Below, one piece after another: positions 15,803 through 24,968 of a stretch of 44,008 bases of DNA (within the stretch, counting starts at the first letter, position 1; every line of letters begins with the position of its first letter). A program made the translations under genes and the position numbers. Below the pieces are notes generated by a model. It searched no databases and was not told where the DNA came from. It worked only from the letters and a program-made list of their open reading frames with translations. The stretch is from assembly GCF_017316185.1 (NCBI RefSeq), contig NZ_JAFLVX010000024.1:6027-50034 (forward strand). The letters are read 5' to 3'. Source of the DNA: Candidatus Vagococcus giribetii (lineage in GTDB: Bacteria; Bacillota; Bacilli; Lactobacillales; Vagococcaceae).

Positions 15803-16681
15803 ATGAAAAAAACGACATTAATTTCAGGACTAGTATTATCAACGATTATTTTAGGAGCGGTACCTTTTACAGCTCATGCTGATTCAGCAAGCACATATGG
15901 AGATGTAACGTTTGAAGCAAACGATGACAAAGAGGGTGGGAATCCAGGAGAGCCAAAGGATGGTTCTCAAGTACCGATTACTAATTCAAAAGACCCTAAT
16001 GATCCTAACAAATTAGATGGTAGCTGGGGCAAAGGTTCTTTACGACTTGAATGGGTACCAAACTTTCACTTTGGAACACAAAAAATTAGTTCAGCAGATT
16101 CTTATTACCCAACAGCTTGGCAAGATCAAGTAACAATTGATCCAAGTGGAGCTGCAAAAGATGTCAAAGACTACCCACAATACGCTCAAGTAACAGATGA
16201 ATCAGGTAAATCAGTTTCTAAATGGCGAGTTAATGTTAAGCAAACTGTTTTTAAAGGAAAAGACGGTGCTAAAGATGTTGAGTTACCTAATACAATGATT
16301 ACATTGTTTAATACACAAGCATACAACTCTAACTCTGATCATATTGACCCTGTTGAAGCTCAAAAAATGACAAAAGACATTTTTACTTTAACAGATGTAA
16401 AAAATGAAACAAGTGGTGTTAGAAAAGGGACTCCAATTACAACAACTGGTATTGAATTAGGACAATCAACACAAAGTATTGATCCTGTTAAAGGAAAAAC
16501 GCCTAATGGAACTAAAACAAGTATTGTCTTTGCAGAAGACGATCAATTTAACGGTGAAGTGTCAGCTAATCGTACAGGTAAAAATGAGGCAGTGAAACTA
16601 TTCTCGCCTGCAAAAGATGTGAAAGTTTCAGGAGTTACTTATAAAGCTGACTTAGTTTGGGACTTAGTTGTCGCGCCGTAG
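15803..16681 (+). CDS. WxL domain surface protein 4
   Basis: ATG 15803 is chosen because AGAGGAG lies 8 bp upstream; an in-frame GTG at 15794 sits on that site. The 292-residue protein has a signal peptide ending near FTAHADS, a short linker, the segment LEWVPNFHFGTQKIS, a first motif SKWRVNV and the C-terminal LVWDLVVAP. The WxL domain carries an insertion relative to proteins 2 and 3. A secreted, peptidoglycan-binding protein. Confidence 0.93.
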   Translation: MKKTTLISGLVLSTIILGAVPFTAHADSASTYGDVTFEANDDKEGGNPGEPKDGSQVPITNSKDPNDPNKLDGSWGKGSLRLEWVPNFHFGTQKISSADSYYPTAWQDQVTIDPSGAAKDVKDYPQYAQVTDESGKSVSKWRVNVKQTVFKGKDGAKDVELPNTMITLFNTQAYNSNSDHIDPVEAQKMTKDIFTLTDVKNETSGVRKGTPITTTGIELGQSTQSIDPVKGKTPNGTKTSIVFAEDDQFNGEVSANRTGKNEAVKLFSPAKDVKVSGVTYKADLVWDLVVAP

Positions 16682-16699
16682 TAAAAAGGAGAGAGATGA

Positions 16700-17548
16700 A
16701 TGAAGAATTATAAAAAAATAGTGACGTTTTTATCACTCTCATTGATGGGTTTGGCAATTAACCAAACCATAACCTCAGCAGCTCCTGTTGAAGGAAAGAC
16801 TGATGGCAAAATTAAATTTACTGAAGGTGATGGTCCGATTGATGGCCCGATTGAGTTAATTAAGCCAGGGACTGAAAAAGAGTTAATTACTATTGATAAA
16901 AGTATGGGGAACCGAACAGCTGGTGGCTTGAGATTGTCGTTTGTGCCAAATTTCAATTTTGGACAAGGTGAAATTTCTGTGACGGATCAAGTTTATTATG
17001 CTAAGACAATTCCTTATAAATTAAGTGATCCAGCTAGTTCTCAAACCGAACAGTATATGCCACCTTTCTTACAAGTGATTAATGAAAGTGGTGACGATCA
17101 TCAGTTTTCAGTATATGTTTGGGCGACTACTTTTAAATCGTCAACGCATGAGTTAATTGATAGTCGTATCAAATTAGCAAATTTATCAGGAAGAAATACG
17201 ATGTTAGATAAAGGGGATAAAGGAACATCTAATGAAGGTTATGGAAACATAGATGCTGTTGCAGCTAATTACTTAAGTGTTCCTAATTTATCTAGTTTAC
17301 CTGACAAAGCTTTAACGATTCCTACCAAACAAAGTGATGCGACTATCGTTTTCTCAAGTGCCAATGGCGAGAAAACAAGAGGTTCTGCTTCATCTATTGT
17401 TTTTGGAAAAGACTATAGCCCTAAAAAAGTCTACGGCAAAGATGATGTGATGGAATCAGTTAGTTTACATGTGCCTGCCACAGATAAACCTAAAAAGGCA
17501 GATTATGTTTCTACTATTACATGGGAACTTGAAGATACAATAAGATAA
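16700..17548 (+). CDS. WxL domain surface protein 5, first W-x-L motif altered
   Basis: The 282-residue protein has a signal peptide (about 28 residues, ending TSAAPVEG). The common LSFVPNFNFGQG segment is present and the C-terminal motif ITWELEDTIR is intact. The first motif reads HQFSVYVWA, with Phe where Trp is expected. It shares the GSASSIVF block with protein 6. AAAGGAGAGA precedes the ATG at 16700. Wall binding may be changed by the missing Trp. Confidence 0.92.
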   Translation: MKNYKKIVTFLSLSLMGLAINQTITSAAPVEGKTDGKIKFTEGDGPIDGPIELIKPGTEKELITIDKSMGNRTAGGLRLSFVPNFNFGQGEISVTDQVYYAKTIPYKLSDPASSQTEQYMPPFLQVINESGDDHQFSVYVWATTFKSSTHELIDSRIKLANLSGRNTMLDKGDKGTSNEGYGNIDAVAANYLSVPNLSSLPDKALTIPTKQSDATIVFSSANGEKTRGSASSIVFGKDYSPKKVYGKDDVMESVSLHVPATDKPKKADYVSTITWELEDTIR

Positions 17549-17564
17549 GAAAAGAGGAAAAGAA

Positions 17565-18437
17565 ATGAAAAACAATCAATTAGTTAAAGTATTAGGTGTT
17601 AGTTTGTTATCAGTTGTTGCTCTTGCAGCAGTTAATCAAGAAGTAAGTGCTGCTGAGAGTACGGATACAAAAGGTCGCGTAAGCTTTGTAGAGCCAGGTG
17701 GACCAACAGATCCAAATGGCCCATTTGCCTTAATCAAACCAGGTACTTACGATGAATGGATTACGATTAAAGAAAAGGAAGGAAAACAAACTTTAGATGG
17801 TAAATTCAGATTTTCTTTTGTTCCTAATTTTGAGTTTGGTAGTGTGGAAGTATCTTCTACTGATAGTTACCATAACTTACAACACACTATCCCATATCAA
17901 TCATACGACCCAGTAAACGAAAAAAAAATGTTTAATGAAAATGATGGAAGAGACATTAAACATTTACCACCATTTATTCAAGTAGTGAATTTACGAGGAA
18001 CAAATGCAGAATATAAAGTAAGTGTGAAAGCTGGTAAATTTATAGGGAAAACTAATGGGAAAGAGTTGGAAAACACAACAATCCAAATCAAAGATTTTGA
18101 ATCAAGAAATAACGTGTTAAATCAAGATAATGAGAATGCTTCAGCAAGTTCAATTCTTGAAGCACCAGTAGCTAAATTACCTACAGATGGTTACTTAAGC
18201 TTAAGAAGTGATGACAGCTTAGAAATTATGAAGACTGTGAAAGGTCAAGGTAAAAAAACAGATGGTTCAGCTTCATCACTTGTATTCCAAAAAAATTATG
18301 ATAATACAAAAGACTATGAAACTGATTTCATCAAAACAAGTGATTCAGTAAGATTATTTGTACCAGCCAGTGATGCACCAACAATTGGTGAAGATTATTC
18401 AGCTGATGTGACGTGGACTCTAGAAGATACAATTTAA
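17565..18437 (+). CDS. WxL domain surface protein 6, first W-x-L motif altered
   Basis: The 290-residue protein has a signal peptide ending near VSAAES, the segment FSFVPNFEFGS, an altered first motif AEYKVSVKA (Tyr for Trp) and an intact end, VTWTLEDTI. It is the nearest relative of protein 5 by the shared linker (LIKPGT) and the GSASSLVF block. The ribosome site is AGAGGAAAAG. It should be secreted and attach to peptidoglycan. Confidence 0.92.
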   Translation: MKNNQLVKVLGVSLLSVVALAAVNQEVSAAESTDTKGRVSFVEPGGPTDPNGPFALIKPGTYDEWITIKEKEGKQTLDGKFRFSFVPNFEFGSVEVSSTDSYHNLQHTIPYQSYDPVNEKKMFNENDGRDIKHLPPFIQVVNLRGTNAEYKVSVKAGKFIGKTNGKELENTTIQIKDFESRNNVLNQDNENASASSILEAPVAKLPTDGYLSLRSDDSLEIMKTVKGQGKKTDGSASSLVFQKNYDNTKDYETDFIKTSDSVRLFVPASDAPTIGEDYSADVTWTLEDTI

Positions 18438-18477
18438 CATGATTCTATGTAAAAATTAAAGGAAGGAGAAAGAGTGA

Positions 18478-21400
18478 ATGCATGGTTTAAAAGAAAACAG
18501 AGTAAAATATATTTTATTATCTGCATTATTTGGACTCCTTGTCGCAGTTGGGTTTAATCCAACTTTAACTTTTGCAGGTACGATCAACACTGTTCCTACC
18601 TCAGTCCCAACAGTGTGGAATCCAACAGAAATAGAACGAGAAGGAACTGTGGAACCGGATATCAGGATTAAAATCTATGATGGTGATAGGATTGATTCGG
18701 TAGGTGGAGATATTTTTATCTATAATGATAAAGATGAAGTAGTTGCCAAAGACACCTATATAAAAAATACAACAAATACTTATAGTCAAACTCATAAACT
18801 TTACATACCATTAAATGAATTGGTTACAGGTAAACAGACTTTTAAAACTCAGATTATTAGTTACAATCAGGATAAGAGTAAAAAAGGTGAGTCAATTGTC
18901 AGTGAATTTACAGTAGATGTTAGGCAAAAATACCTTATTAAACACGTAGATCAGTACACCAATAAGGAAATACCTGTTACAGGAACCTATATGCCTAAGA
19001 AATATGTTAATAATGTTGGAACAGACATTTCAACTGTTATCTTAGGGACATATTATGTAACAGATACTGTTAATAAAAAATATTATAAGTATACAGGTGC
19101 TTATGTTGGAACTGAAAAATTAGAACGGTCAGATAATACGACTAATTTAAAATTTAAACATATCCTGACGGATAATCCTGACGGGGAAGTTATTACTATT
19201 TATTACCAATCAGATGTTCCTGATTATTTTTATGAACGAGGAAAGGTATTGGAAACAGATTATAATAAAAGTGATGAAATGCCAATCATCAATCGGGAAG
19301 TCAAAAAGGACACTGCTGTTCCATTTAATCAACGGATTACATTAGGTCCTGTTGATGAAAAAACGGGAGCTCCTATGTCAAAATCAACAGTGTTAGGTAA
19401 TGGATCAGCATCTAATACAGGCTCTTTATTTGTTAATGTAATGTCTGAATTTACCAATGGAAATTATGCGACATCAACATTTGGTTCCTATCTTGATGTT
19501 AATAATAAATATTCGACTTTATCCATCTACCGCCCTTCAGTTGGAACGGCAAGTAATCAAATAATTTATTTGGATCCAAATTCTACTAACTATTATTATC
19601 AAAAATTATCTAATGGTGATGAGATGATAAAAGTATTAAGTTTAGCAAAACCTACCTTTAGTGATACTAATCCTGATGAGAGATACATTGTTGAGTACAC
19701 ACTTATTAGTTCAGAACAAACTAATGAAGTTGATGTGACTGCTGAAGTGACAAATGGTACTGGTTCGGATAGAGATCTGGCAATCATGTACACAACTCTT
19801 ATCAGTACTAATGGCGCTATAGCTGGAACAAATATGACAACTGTAGGTCCTATTCAAGCGTTAGGTGATAATAAAGGGATTTCTATTATCCAGGCCGGAA
19901 GGGATCCGAAGTATGATGTTGAAAACGCAATTTTATTTCCTGATAAAACAGAAGATGGTCCAAGTAATTGGGTACTGGGTACTACTAACTTAACTAACTC
20001 GTATAATGGATTTAATAGAGGTGGTACTACTAATACAGTAACCGGTGAAGGATTTGAAAAAGGATACACTTCAGCAGAGAGTAAAGCTGCTGTAGGAGAT
20101 GACTCTTTAGTAGATACACCTTATAAAAAAGGATTTGCTTTTAATACAAAAGTCAGTGCAGCCGGAAATTATAGGTCTTTGAGAATGAAGACAGATGTAA
20201 AAAATACAAAGCCGAATGAATCTGTAAAATTGCATTGGAAAGTCCGTTTTGGTGATATGAAATTAGAAAAAGATGAGTCATCAATTTATCGAGAAATGGA
20301 TAAACAAAGTGGAGAAGATTTAGATGATTTTGAATTAGTGAATAAAGTATTACCAATTGAAATCGACACCAATCGAATTTCAGATGCAACTGAAGTTAGA
20401 AATTTCATGATTTTTGGAAATCAAAATGCTGGAGATACTTTGTCTAAAATTACTAATACAAGTCGTCAAAATACTCCGGGATCAAAAATTAATATTGACT
20501 ATCGAAATGAAAAAGTTGGCCTAATGTTTCCTAGGGTAATTACCTATAATAAGAATTTTGATGATATTCAACCAACTTCTTACTCTTATTTCTATGAAAC
20601 AGGAGGAGACGATCCTATTTATGGAGGTTCAGGATTTGGTTTAGCAACATTTCAAGATCATAAAGTTGAGAATAATGTACCTGCTAATATTTTAAATTCT
20701 TCTCAAATTGATGAGTATTATGTTAGTAGAGATGGACATTCTGCTAAAGCATATGGTATGTACAAATTTGGAACAGGAAAAGAAATACCTATAAAAGTTA
20801 CCGTAGAATCTGCGAATGGTAAAGGTAAAGCACGTATGATTTTAGAGTACATGAATACCTTAGACAAGCAGACTAATTTTAACTCTTTTTATACAGTTCA
20901 TATGGATATTAATAATATTCATAAAAGTTCTGAAATGAAGACATTGGGAGATACTAAGGGAGTTTATTTTGAGGAGCCAGATTTAAGTCATTTAAAGGGA
21001 GCTAATTATTATGTAGCCTTTTATACTAACAATTCTAATAATGGTCAGCCTGTAGACAATATCAATATTTATAATATTGATGATACAGGTTTCACCTACC
21101 CAACAAATTGGAATAGGATTGGAGGCTCAGAAACTTCTCATGTACCTAAGTTTGATCCCTCTCAGAAAAAAGGAGAACGACTTAAATACAGAGATCCAGT
21201 AACAGGAGCAATTAAAGATAGTTATCCAGTCCATCCAGGTTGGTATTTTTCTTATGCTAGTCAAGAGTTAGGGAAAAATGATATTGGGAGAGCAGATATC
21301 GAGTTAAAGGTATCTGATTTAGATGAGATTATTTACGATCCTGTTAAAATTATTCCTGAGGAAGATAAAGAAGCACATACAAAAGCTGAGTTGGTTTACC

Positions 21401-22800
21401 AACCAATCATTGAACAAAAGATGTTCGAAAAAATGGTTAGTCAAGGCCATAAAGCCGATAACGTTGAAATCGTGACGACTTTCAATCCTTATATTGATGT
21501 AAAGGAAGAAGATTTATCTGTATATGCTGACGGTGCTTTGTTAGATAAAAACTTATATACTTTAACAATTGATAAACAAAAAAATGAATTTAAAGTGTTA
21601 TTTAAAGACCCAGTACCTTGGGATCTAAAAGGGAAAAAAGTAGAGATTAAGCAAAGTTCACCAGTTATTACGAATGAAACAACTGATGGAATTATGACTT
21701 ATTATGACAAACCAACTAAGTCTTTTATTTTTGATATTACAGCTTTCAATAGTTGGGATGTCCACAATGACCCAACGGAACTAAGGGAAGTTCAAGATCC
21801 AATCTCAAAAGAGAAACAAATTATTGAATATTCTCCAACAATTACAGCTAAAGCGGTTGAGGGTCTGTCAGTTAATTCAGGAGACACACCAAAAGCGGCT
21901 AGTGAGTATGTGAAGGACATTAGTCAACCTGATTTTGCTTTTGATCGATATGAAGCTAAATTTAAAGACAACAAACCACCTGTATTTAAAGGGAATGGAG
22001 ATGTAACTTTCATTGTTGTAGTTGAAAGTAAGGAGTTTGGTTCACCTATTGAAGTTCCTGTAACGGTTAAAGTGACTGAAGAAGTAAACATGACAGTGAA
22101 ATATTTCTTAAAAACACCTACAGGAGCAACAGAAAAATTAGTGGATTTAAATGACAAAGATTTGAAAGAAATTAATGATAAAACCAAAAAAGTCAAAGTA
22201 TCTGATAATTTTTCAGATATATTAAAGGGCTATCGAGATGAACTAGTTTTAGGCTATGATTATTTAGAAACAGTAGTAAAAGTAGATAATCAAATTGAAA
22301 CGGATCATAGTAAAGTACCAAACAAAGACTTTATTGTGGAGCTTTATTATGATGGTAAAGTAATGCTAGATTATCCAGAAACCTTTGATTTTGGAAGTCA
22401 TCAATTGAGTGTGTTGGGAGAATCAGAAATTCGACCTAAAATTACTAGAGATGGTAATTCAGATGATAAAGAAATGAAAATGCAAGTCATCAATACACAA
22501 GGTGAAGGTGGTATTTGGAAGCTTTCAGCTAAACAAAGTAAAGAAATGAAAAATGGTACTGATACGTTTAGAGGTTCAATCTACTACGTACCAAAACCAG
22601 GAGCTCAAGCAATTGAGTTAGACAATACGTTTAAAAAAATTGAAGTTGATTCACAAACAAATCAGATTATTAATAGAATTCCATTATTACCAAAAGATCT
22701 TAGTACAAAAGCAGGGATCTATATTGATATTAATCCAGGTAATAAATTAGGTAATTATACTAATGGCGAGATTACTTGGAGTTTAGAAGACGTACTTTAA
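18478..22800 (+). CDS. Giant WxL-domain surface protein (1440 residues)
   Basis: A signal peptide (about residues 1-33, ending TFAGT) is followed by a very large extracellular part. An early region has a MucBP-like segment (KHVDQYTNKEIPVTGTY, then ITIYYQSD). The middle is about 1000 residues without a recognised domain and may include beta-sandwich regions. A second MucBP-like segment (VKYFLKTP) precedes the C-terminal WxL domain from about residue 1310, with the motifs GGIWKLSAKQ and ITWSLEDVL. It probably acts as the adhesive or structural tip of the WxL complex. AAGGAGAAAG precedes ATG 18478. It ends the WxL run and a strong terminator follows. Confidence 0.9.
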   Translation: MHGLKENRVKYILLSALFGLLVAVGFNPTLTFAGTINTVPTSVPTVWNPTEIEREGTVEPDIRIKIYDGDRIDSVGGDIFIYNDKDEVVAKDTYIKNTTNTYSQTHKLYIPLNELVTGKQTFKTQIISYNQDKSKKGESIVSEFTVDVRQKYLIKHVDQYTNKEIPVTGTYMPKKYVNNVGTDISTVILGTYYVTDTVNKKYYKYTGAYVGTEKLERSDNTTNLKFKHILTDNPDGEVITIYYQSDVPDYFYERGKVLETDYNKSDEMPIINREVKKDTAVPFNQRITLGPVDEKTGAPMSKSTVLGNGSASNTGSLFVNVMSEFTNGNYATSTFGSYLDVNNKYSTLSIYRPSVGTASNQIIYLDPNSTNYYYQKLSNGDEMIKVLSLAKPTFSDTNPDERYIVEYTLISSEQTNEVDVTAEVTNGTGSDRDLAIMYTTLISTNGAIAGTNMTTVGPIQALGDNKGISIIQAGRDPKYDVENAILFPDKTEDGPSNWVLGTTNLTNSYNGFNRGGTTNTVTGEGFEKGYTSAESKAAVGDDSLVDTPYKKGFAFNTKVSAAGNYRSLRMKTDVKNTKPNESVKLHWKVRFGDMKLEKDESSIYREMDKQSGEDLDDFELVNKVLPIEIDTNRISDATEVRNFMIFGNQNAGDTLSKITNTSRQNTPGSKINIDYRNEKVGLMFPRVITYNKNFDDIQPTSYSYFYETGGDDPIYGGSGFGLATFQDHKVENNVPANILNSSQIDEYYVSRDGHSAKAYGMYKFGTGKEIPIKVTVESANGKGKARMILEYMNTLDKQTNFNSFYTVHMDINNIHKSSEMKTLGDTKGVYFEEPDLSHLKGANYYVAFYTNNSNNGQPVDNINIYNIDDTGFTYPTNWNRIGGSETSHVPKFDPSQKKGERLKYRDPVTGAIKDSYPVHPGWYFSYASQELGKNDIGRADIELKVSDLDEIIYDPVKIIPEEDKEAHTKAELVYQPIIEQKMFEKMVSQGHKADNVEIVTTFNPYIDVKEEDLSVYADGALLDKNLYTLTIDKQKNEFKVLFKDPVPWDLKGKKVEIKQSSPVITNETTDGIMTYYDKPTKSFIFDITAFNSWDVHNDPTELREVQDPISKEKQIIEYSPTITAKAVEGLSVNSGDTPKAASEYVKDISQPDFAFDRYEAKFKDNKPPVFKGNGDVTFIVVVESKEFGSPIEVPVTVKVTEEVNMTVKYFLKTPTGATEKLVDLNDKDLKEINDKTKKVKVSDNFSDILKGYRDELVLGYDYLETVVKVDNQIETDHSKVPNKDFIVELYYDGKVMLDYPETFDFGSHQLSVLGESEIRPKITRDGNSDDKEMKMQVINTQGEGGIWKLSAKQSKEMKNGTDTFRGSIYYVPKPGAQAIELDNTFKKIEVDSQTNQIINRIPLLPKDLSTKAGIYIDINPGNKLGNYTNGEITWSLEDVL

Positions 22801-22807
22801 TTTTGAC

Positions 22808-22845
22808 AAAGAGATATTGGAAAAACAATATCTCTTTGGTTTTTA
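22808..22845 (+). terminator. Terminator after the giant WxL gene
   Basis: AAAGAGATATTG (22808-22819) and CAATATCTCTTT (22826-22837) form a perfect 12-bp stem with a GAAAAA loop, then GGTTTTT. It separates the WxL genes from the DUF916 gene, so the latter may be expressed at a lower level or from its own promoter. Confidence 0.88.
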
Positions 22846-22874
22846 AAAAATAGGATATAAGGTGATGATGAACG

Positions 22875-23978
22875 ATGAAAAAAATAAGCAAGTTGATTCA
22901 ACTATTAGTATTATCGGTATTATTTATTAGTATTAACGGTTTAACCGTCAAAGCAGATGGAAATATGGCAGTTTCAGTAAATGCCATTTTACCTGAAAAC
23001 CAACATAATAAAGAGGTAACTTATTATGATTTAAGAATGACACCAGGTCAGAAGCAAGAATTAGAATTTGAGTTAAATAATCCTTCTGACAAAGATGAAA
23101 CAGTTAAAATTGAAATCAATAACGGTACAACAAATGATTCAGGTAGTATTGATTATTCAGATAGAGGGAAAGAGTATAAACGTGATAATTCATTAAAATT
23201 AGCTCTTTCAGATGTCGCAACAGCACCAGACAAGGTAGTTGTTAAAAAGAACAGTAAAGAAACAATAAAAATTAAGCTAGATATGCCAAAAGAAGAATTT
23301 GACGGTATGATTATTGGTGGTATCCGTGTGTCTAAAGCAGATGAAGAGGATAGTAAAGATGAGTCATCTGGTGGCGGTATGCAAATTAAGAATAAAGTCG
23401 CTTATACAGTTGGTTTGAATTTATCTGAAAATGATAAAGAAGTTAAGGCTGAATTAGACTTAATCAAAGTATTTCCAGGTCAAACAGGTGGTAGAAATGT
23501 TGTTAAGGCTAATGTACAAAACAATCAACCACAACTATTAGAAGAAATTGAATACAAAGCACATGTGACAAAAAAAGGTCAAACAGAAGTTTTACATAAG
23601 TCTTCTGTAGAGAACTACCGTTTTGCTCCTAACTCAAATTTTAACTTTGATATCAGTTGGGAAAGCCAACCTTTTAGATCAGGAGATTATACCTTATTCA
23701 TGACGGCAGAGTCTAAAGCGACTGGTCAGAAATGGGAATGGAAAGAAGATTTTAAAATCACAGCTGATGAAGCTAAAAAATTAAATGAAAAAGCGATTGA
23801 TTTAGATAAAGATAACAAATGGTTATACATTATTATTGGTCTTATTCTGTTATTAATTTTAATTATTCTATACATTGTTTATAGAAAAGTTAAGAAGAAT
23901 AAAGAAATGAAACGTAAAAAAGAGTTAAGAAAGAAACGTAAAAGTAGTGGTCGTAAAAAAACAAGTAAAAGAAAATAA
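22875..23978 (+). CDS. DUF916/DUF3324 WxL-associated membrane protein
   Basis: The 367-residue protein has a signal peptide (ending LTVKADG), an N-terminal DUF916-type domain (MTPGQKQELEFELNNPSDKD, MIIGGIRV) and a DUF3324-type domain (KVFPGQTGGRNVVKANVQN; FNFDISW). One membrane helix at about 316-340 is followed by a very basic cytoplasmic tail (KKRKSSGRKKTSKRK). Members of this family bind WxL proteins and peptidoglycan and anchor the complex in the membrane (family knowledge). One such protein serves seven WxL proteins here. AAGGTGATGATG precedes the ATG. Confidence 0.94.
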   Translation: MKKISKLIQLLVLSVLFISINGLTVKADGNMAVSVNAILPENQHNKEVTYYDLRMTPGQKQELEFELNNPSDKDETVKIEINNGTTNDSGSIDYSDRGKEYKRDNSLKLALSDVATAPDKVVVKKNSKETIKIKLDMPKEEFDGMIIGGIRVSKADEEDSKDESSGGGMQIKNKVAYTVGLNLSENDKEVKAELDLIKVFPGQTGGRNVVKANVQNNQPQLLEEIEYKAHVTKKGQTEVLHKSSVENYRFAPNSNFNFDISWESQPFRSGDYTLFMTAESKATGQKWEWKEDFKITADEAKKLNEKAIDLDKDNKWLYIIIGLILLLILIILYIVYRKVKKNKEMKRKKELRKKRKSSGRKKTSKRK

Positions 23979-23995
23979 ATCGAGGGAATGAACTT

Positions 23996-24607
23996 ATGGA
24001 AGAACAAAACATCATGCTAACGCCTGAAGAGGAACAAGAGCTTAAGGAATTAGAAGAAAAAGGATCGAGTCTGTCAATTGTTAAGAATGTCCTTATCGGT
24101 TCTATTGCATTAATTATCATGTTTCTAGTATATGGCTTACTGGTTTTTTATCCCTTTACTTCAAAGATGTCAGGGAAATGGATTGATGCTGAAAGTGGAA
24201 CTTACCAAATTAATAATAGTGGTAAACAGTCAGAATTTACGATTAAAAATCTGTCGGGGAACCCTAATTTGTCACTAGTTTTTAAAGGTGACTTATATAG
24301 TGTGGGCAGTAATCGATATAAAACAAAAGATGTTCAACCTTATTTAGAGGTAAATAAAGACGGCATCCCAAATGAAACTGTTGATGAGTTAAAGAATCAA
24401 ACAGAAGCTTATAAAGTAACGAAGGAGACGGATAGCACACTTCTTTTAGCATACACAAATGATGCGATTAAGAAGAGTTTTCCAGATAATCAATTAGAGA
24501 CATTGTTTTACTATGAATTAACACCAAAGTATTTTTTTGGACAGGAAGCGCATTTAAAATTGCGAAACAATACATTTGCTGATCCAACTATTTTATTTAG
24601 CAAGTAA
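23996..24607 (+). CDS. Uncharacterised single-pass membrane protein of the WxL locus
   Basis: The 203-residue protein has an acidic cytoplasmic N-terminus (TPEEEQELKELEEKGSS), one membrane helix at about residues 31-51 and an extracellular domain of 150 residues that begins MSGKWIDAESGTYQI. The W-x-D-x-x-x-G-x-Y pattern recalls lipocalin-like beta-barrel or DUF-type extracytoplasmic domains, but no family is recognised. It lies 17 bp after the DUF916 gene and is followed by a terminator, so it is the last gene of this unit. A role with the WxL complex is inferred from position. Confidence 0.85.
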   Translation: MEEQNIMLTPEEEQELKELEEKGSSLSIVKNVLIGSIALIIMFLVYGLLVFYPFTSKMSGKWIDAESGTYQINNSGKQSEFTIKNLSGNPNLSLVFKGDLYSVGSNRYKTKDVQPYLEVNKDGIPNETVDELKNQTEAYKVTKETDSTLLLAYTNDAIKKSFPDNQLETLFYYELTPKYFFGQEAHLKLRNNTFADPTILFSK

Positions 24608-24625
24608 ATAGCTACGAATGATTAA

Positions 24626-24653
24626 ACAGACCTAGTGATTAGGTCTGTTTTTT
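24626..24653 (+). terminator. Terminator at the end of the WxL locus
   Basis: ACAGACCTA-GTGAT-TAGGTCTGT, a perfect 9-bp stem, followed by T6. Confidence 0.9.
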
Positions 24654-24755
24654 GTATGGATAACTATTAATATATTTAATAGATAAAAAATAATTATTGT
24701 TATAGTATGTATTGTTTTTCACTGCTAATTGGTATAATTGGAGAGGTGGTGTGAA

Positions 24756-24908
24756 ATGAAAAAGATTGGAATTGCTATAGTAACGTTAGTAATATTGTTA
24801 GGTATGTATTCAACAAATGCTTTTGGTGAAACAAAAGCATCTTCATCAGAACATCCGGTAGAGATGACTTCAACAACGGAAGAAAGTCAAACAAATGAAT
24901 CGTCATAA
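24756..24908 (+). pseudogene. Severed signal peptide and linker of the deacetylase
   Basis: GAGAGGTGG lies just before ATG 24756, which opens a 50-codon frame encoding a clean signal peptide (KKIGIAIVTLVILLGMYS, NAFGE) and a Ser/Thr/Glu-rich linker. It stops at TAA 24906-24908, between TCA and CAA. The same frame then continues without another stop through the deacetylase to 27485, with matching linker composition on both sides. This is best read as a C-to-T nonsense change (CAA to TAA) in one original gene of about 909 codons. Confidence 0.8.
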
Positions 24909-24968
24909 CAAGCAGAGACACAGCAGACAAGTGAAAGTAATAAGGATGAAGAGAAAATTCTAGTTGAG

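Noticed and set aside
13334-18437. Direct repeats that might suggest a CRISPR array or mobile element
   Set aside because: The similarity is at protein level between paralogous genes with long, unequal spacing; there are no short regular repeats.
24730-24738. TGGTATAAT as a promoter for the deacetylase
   Set aside because: A transcript from it would begin inside the ribosome binding site of ATG 24756, so it is unlikely to be the working promoter.
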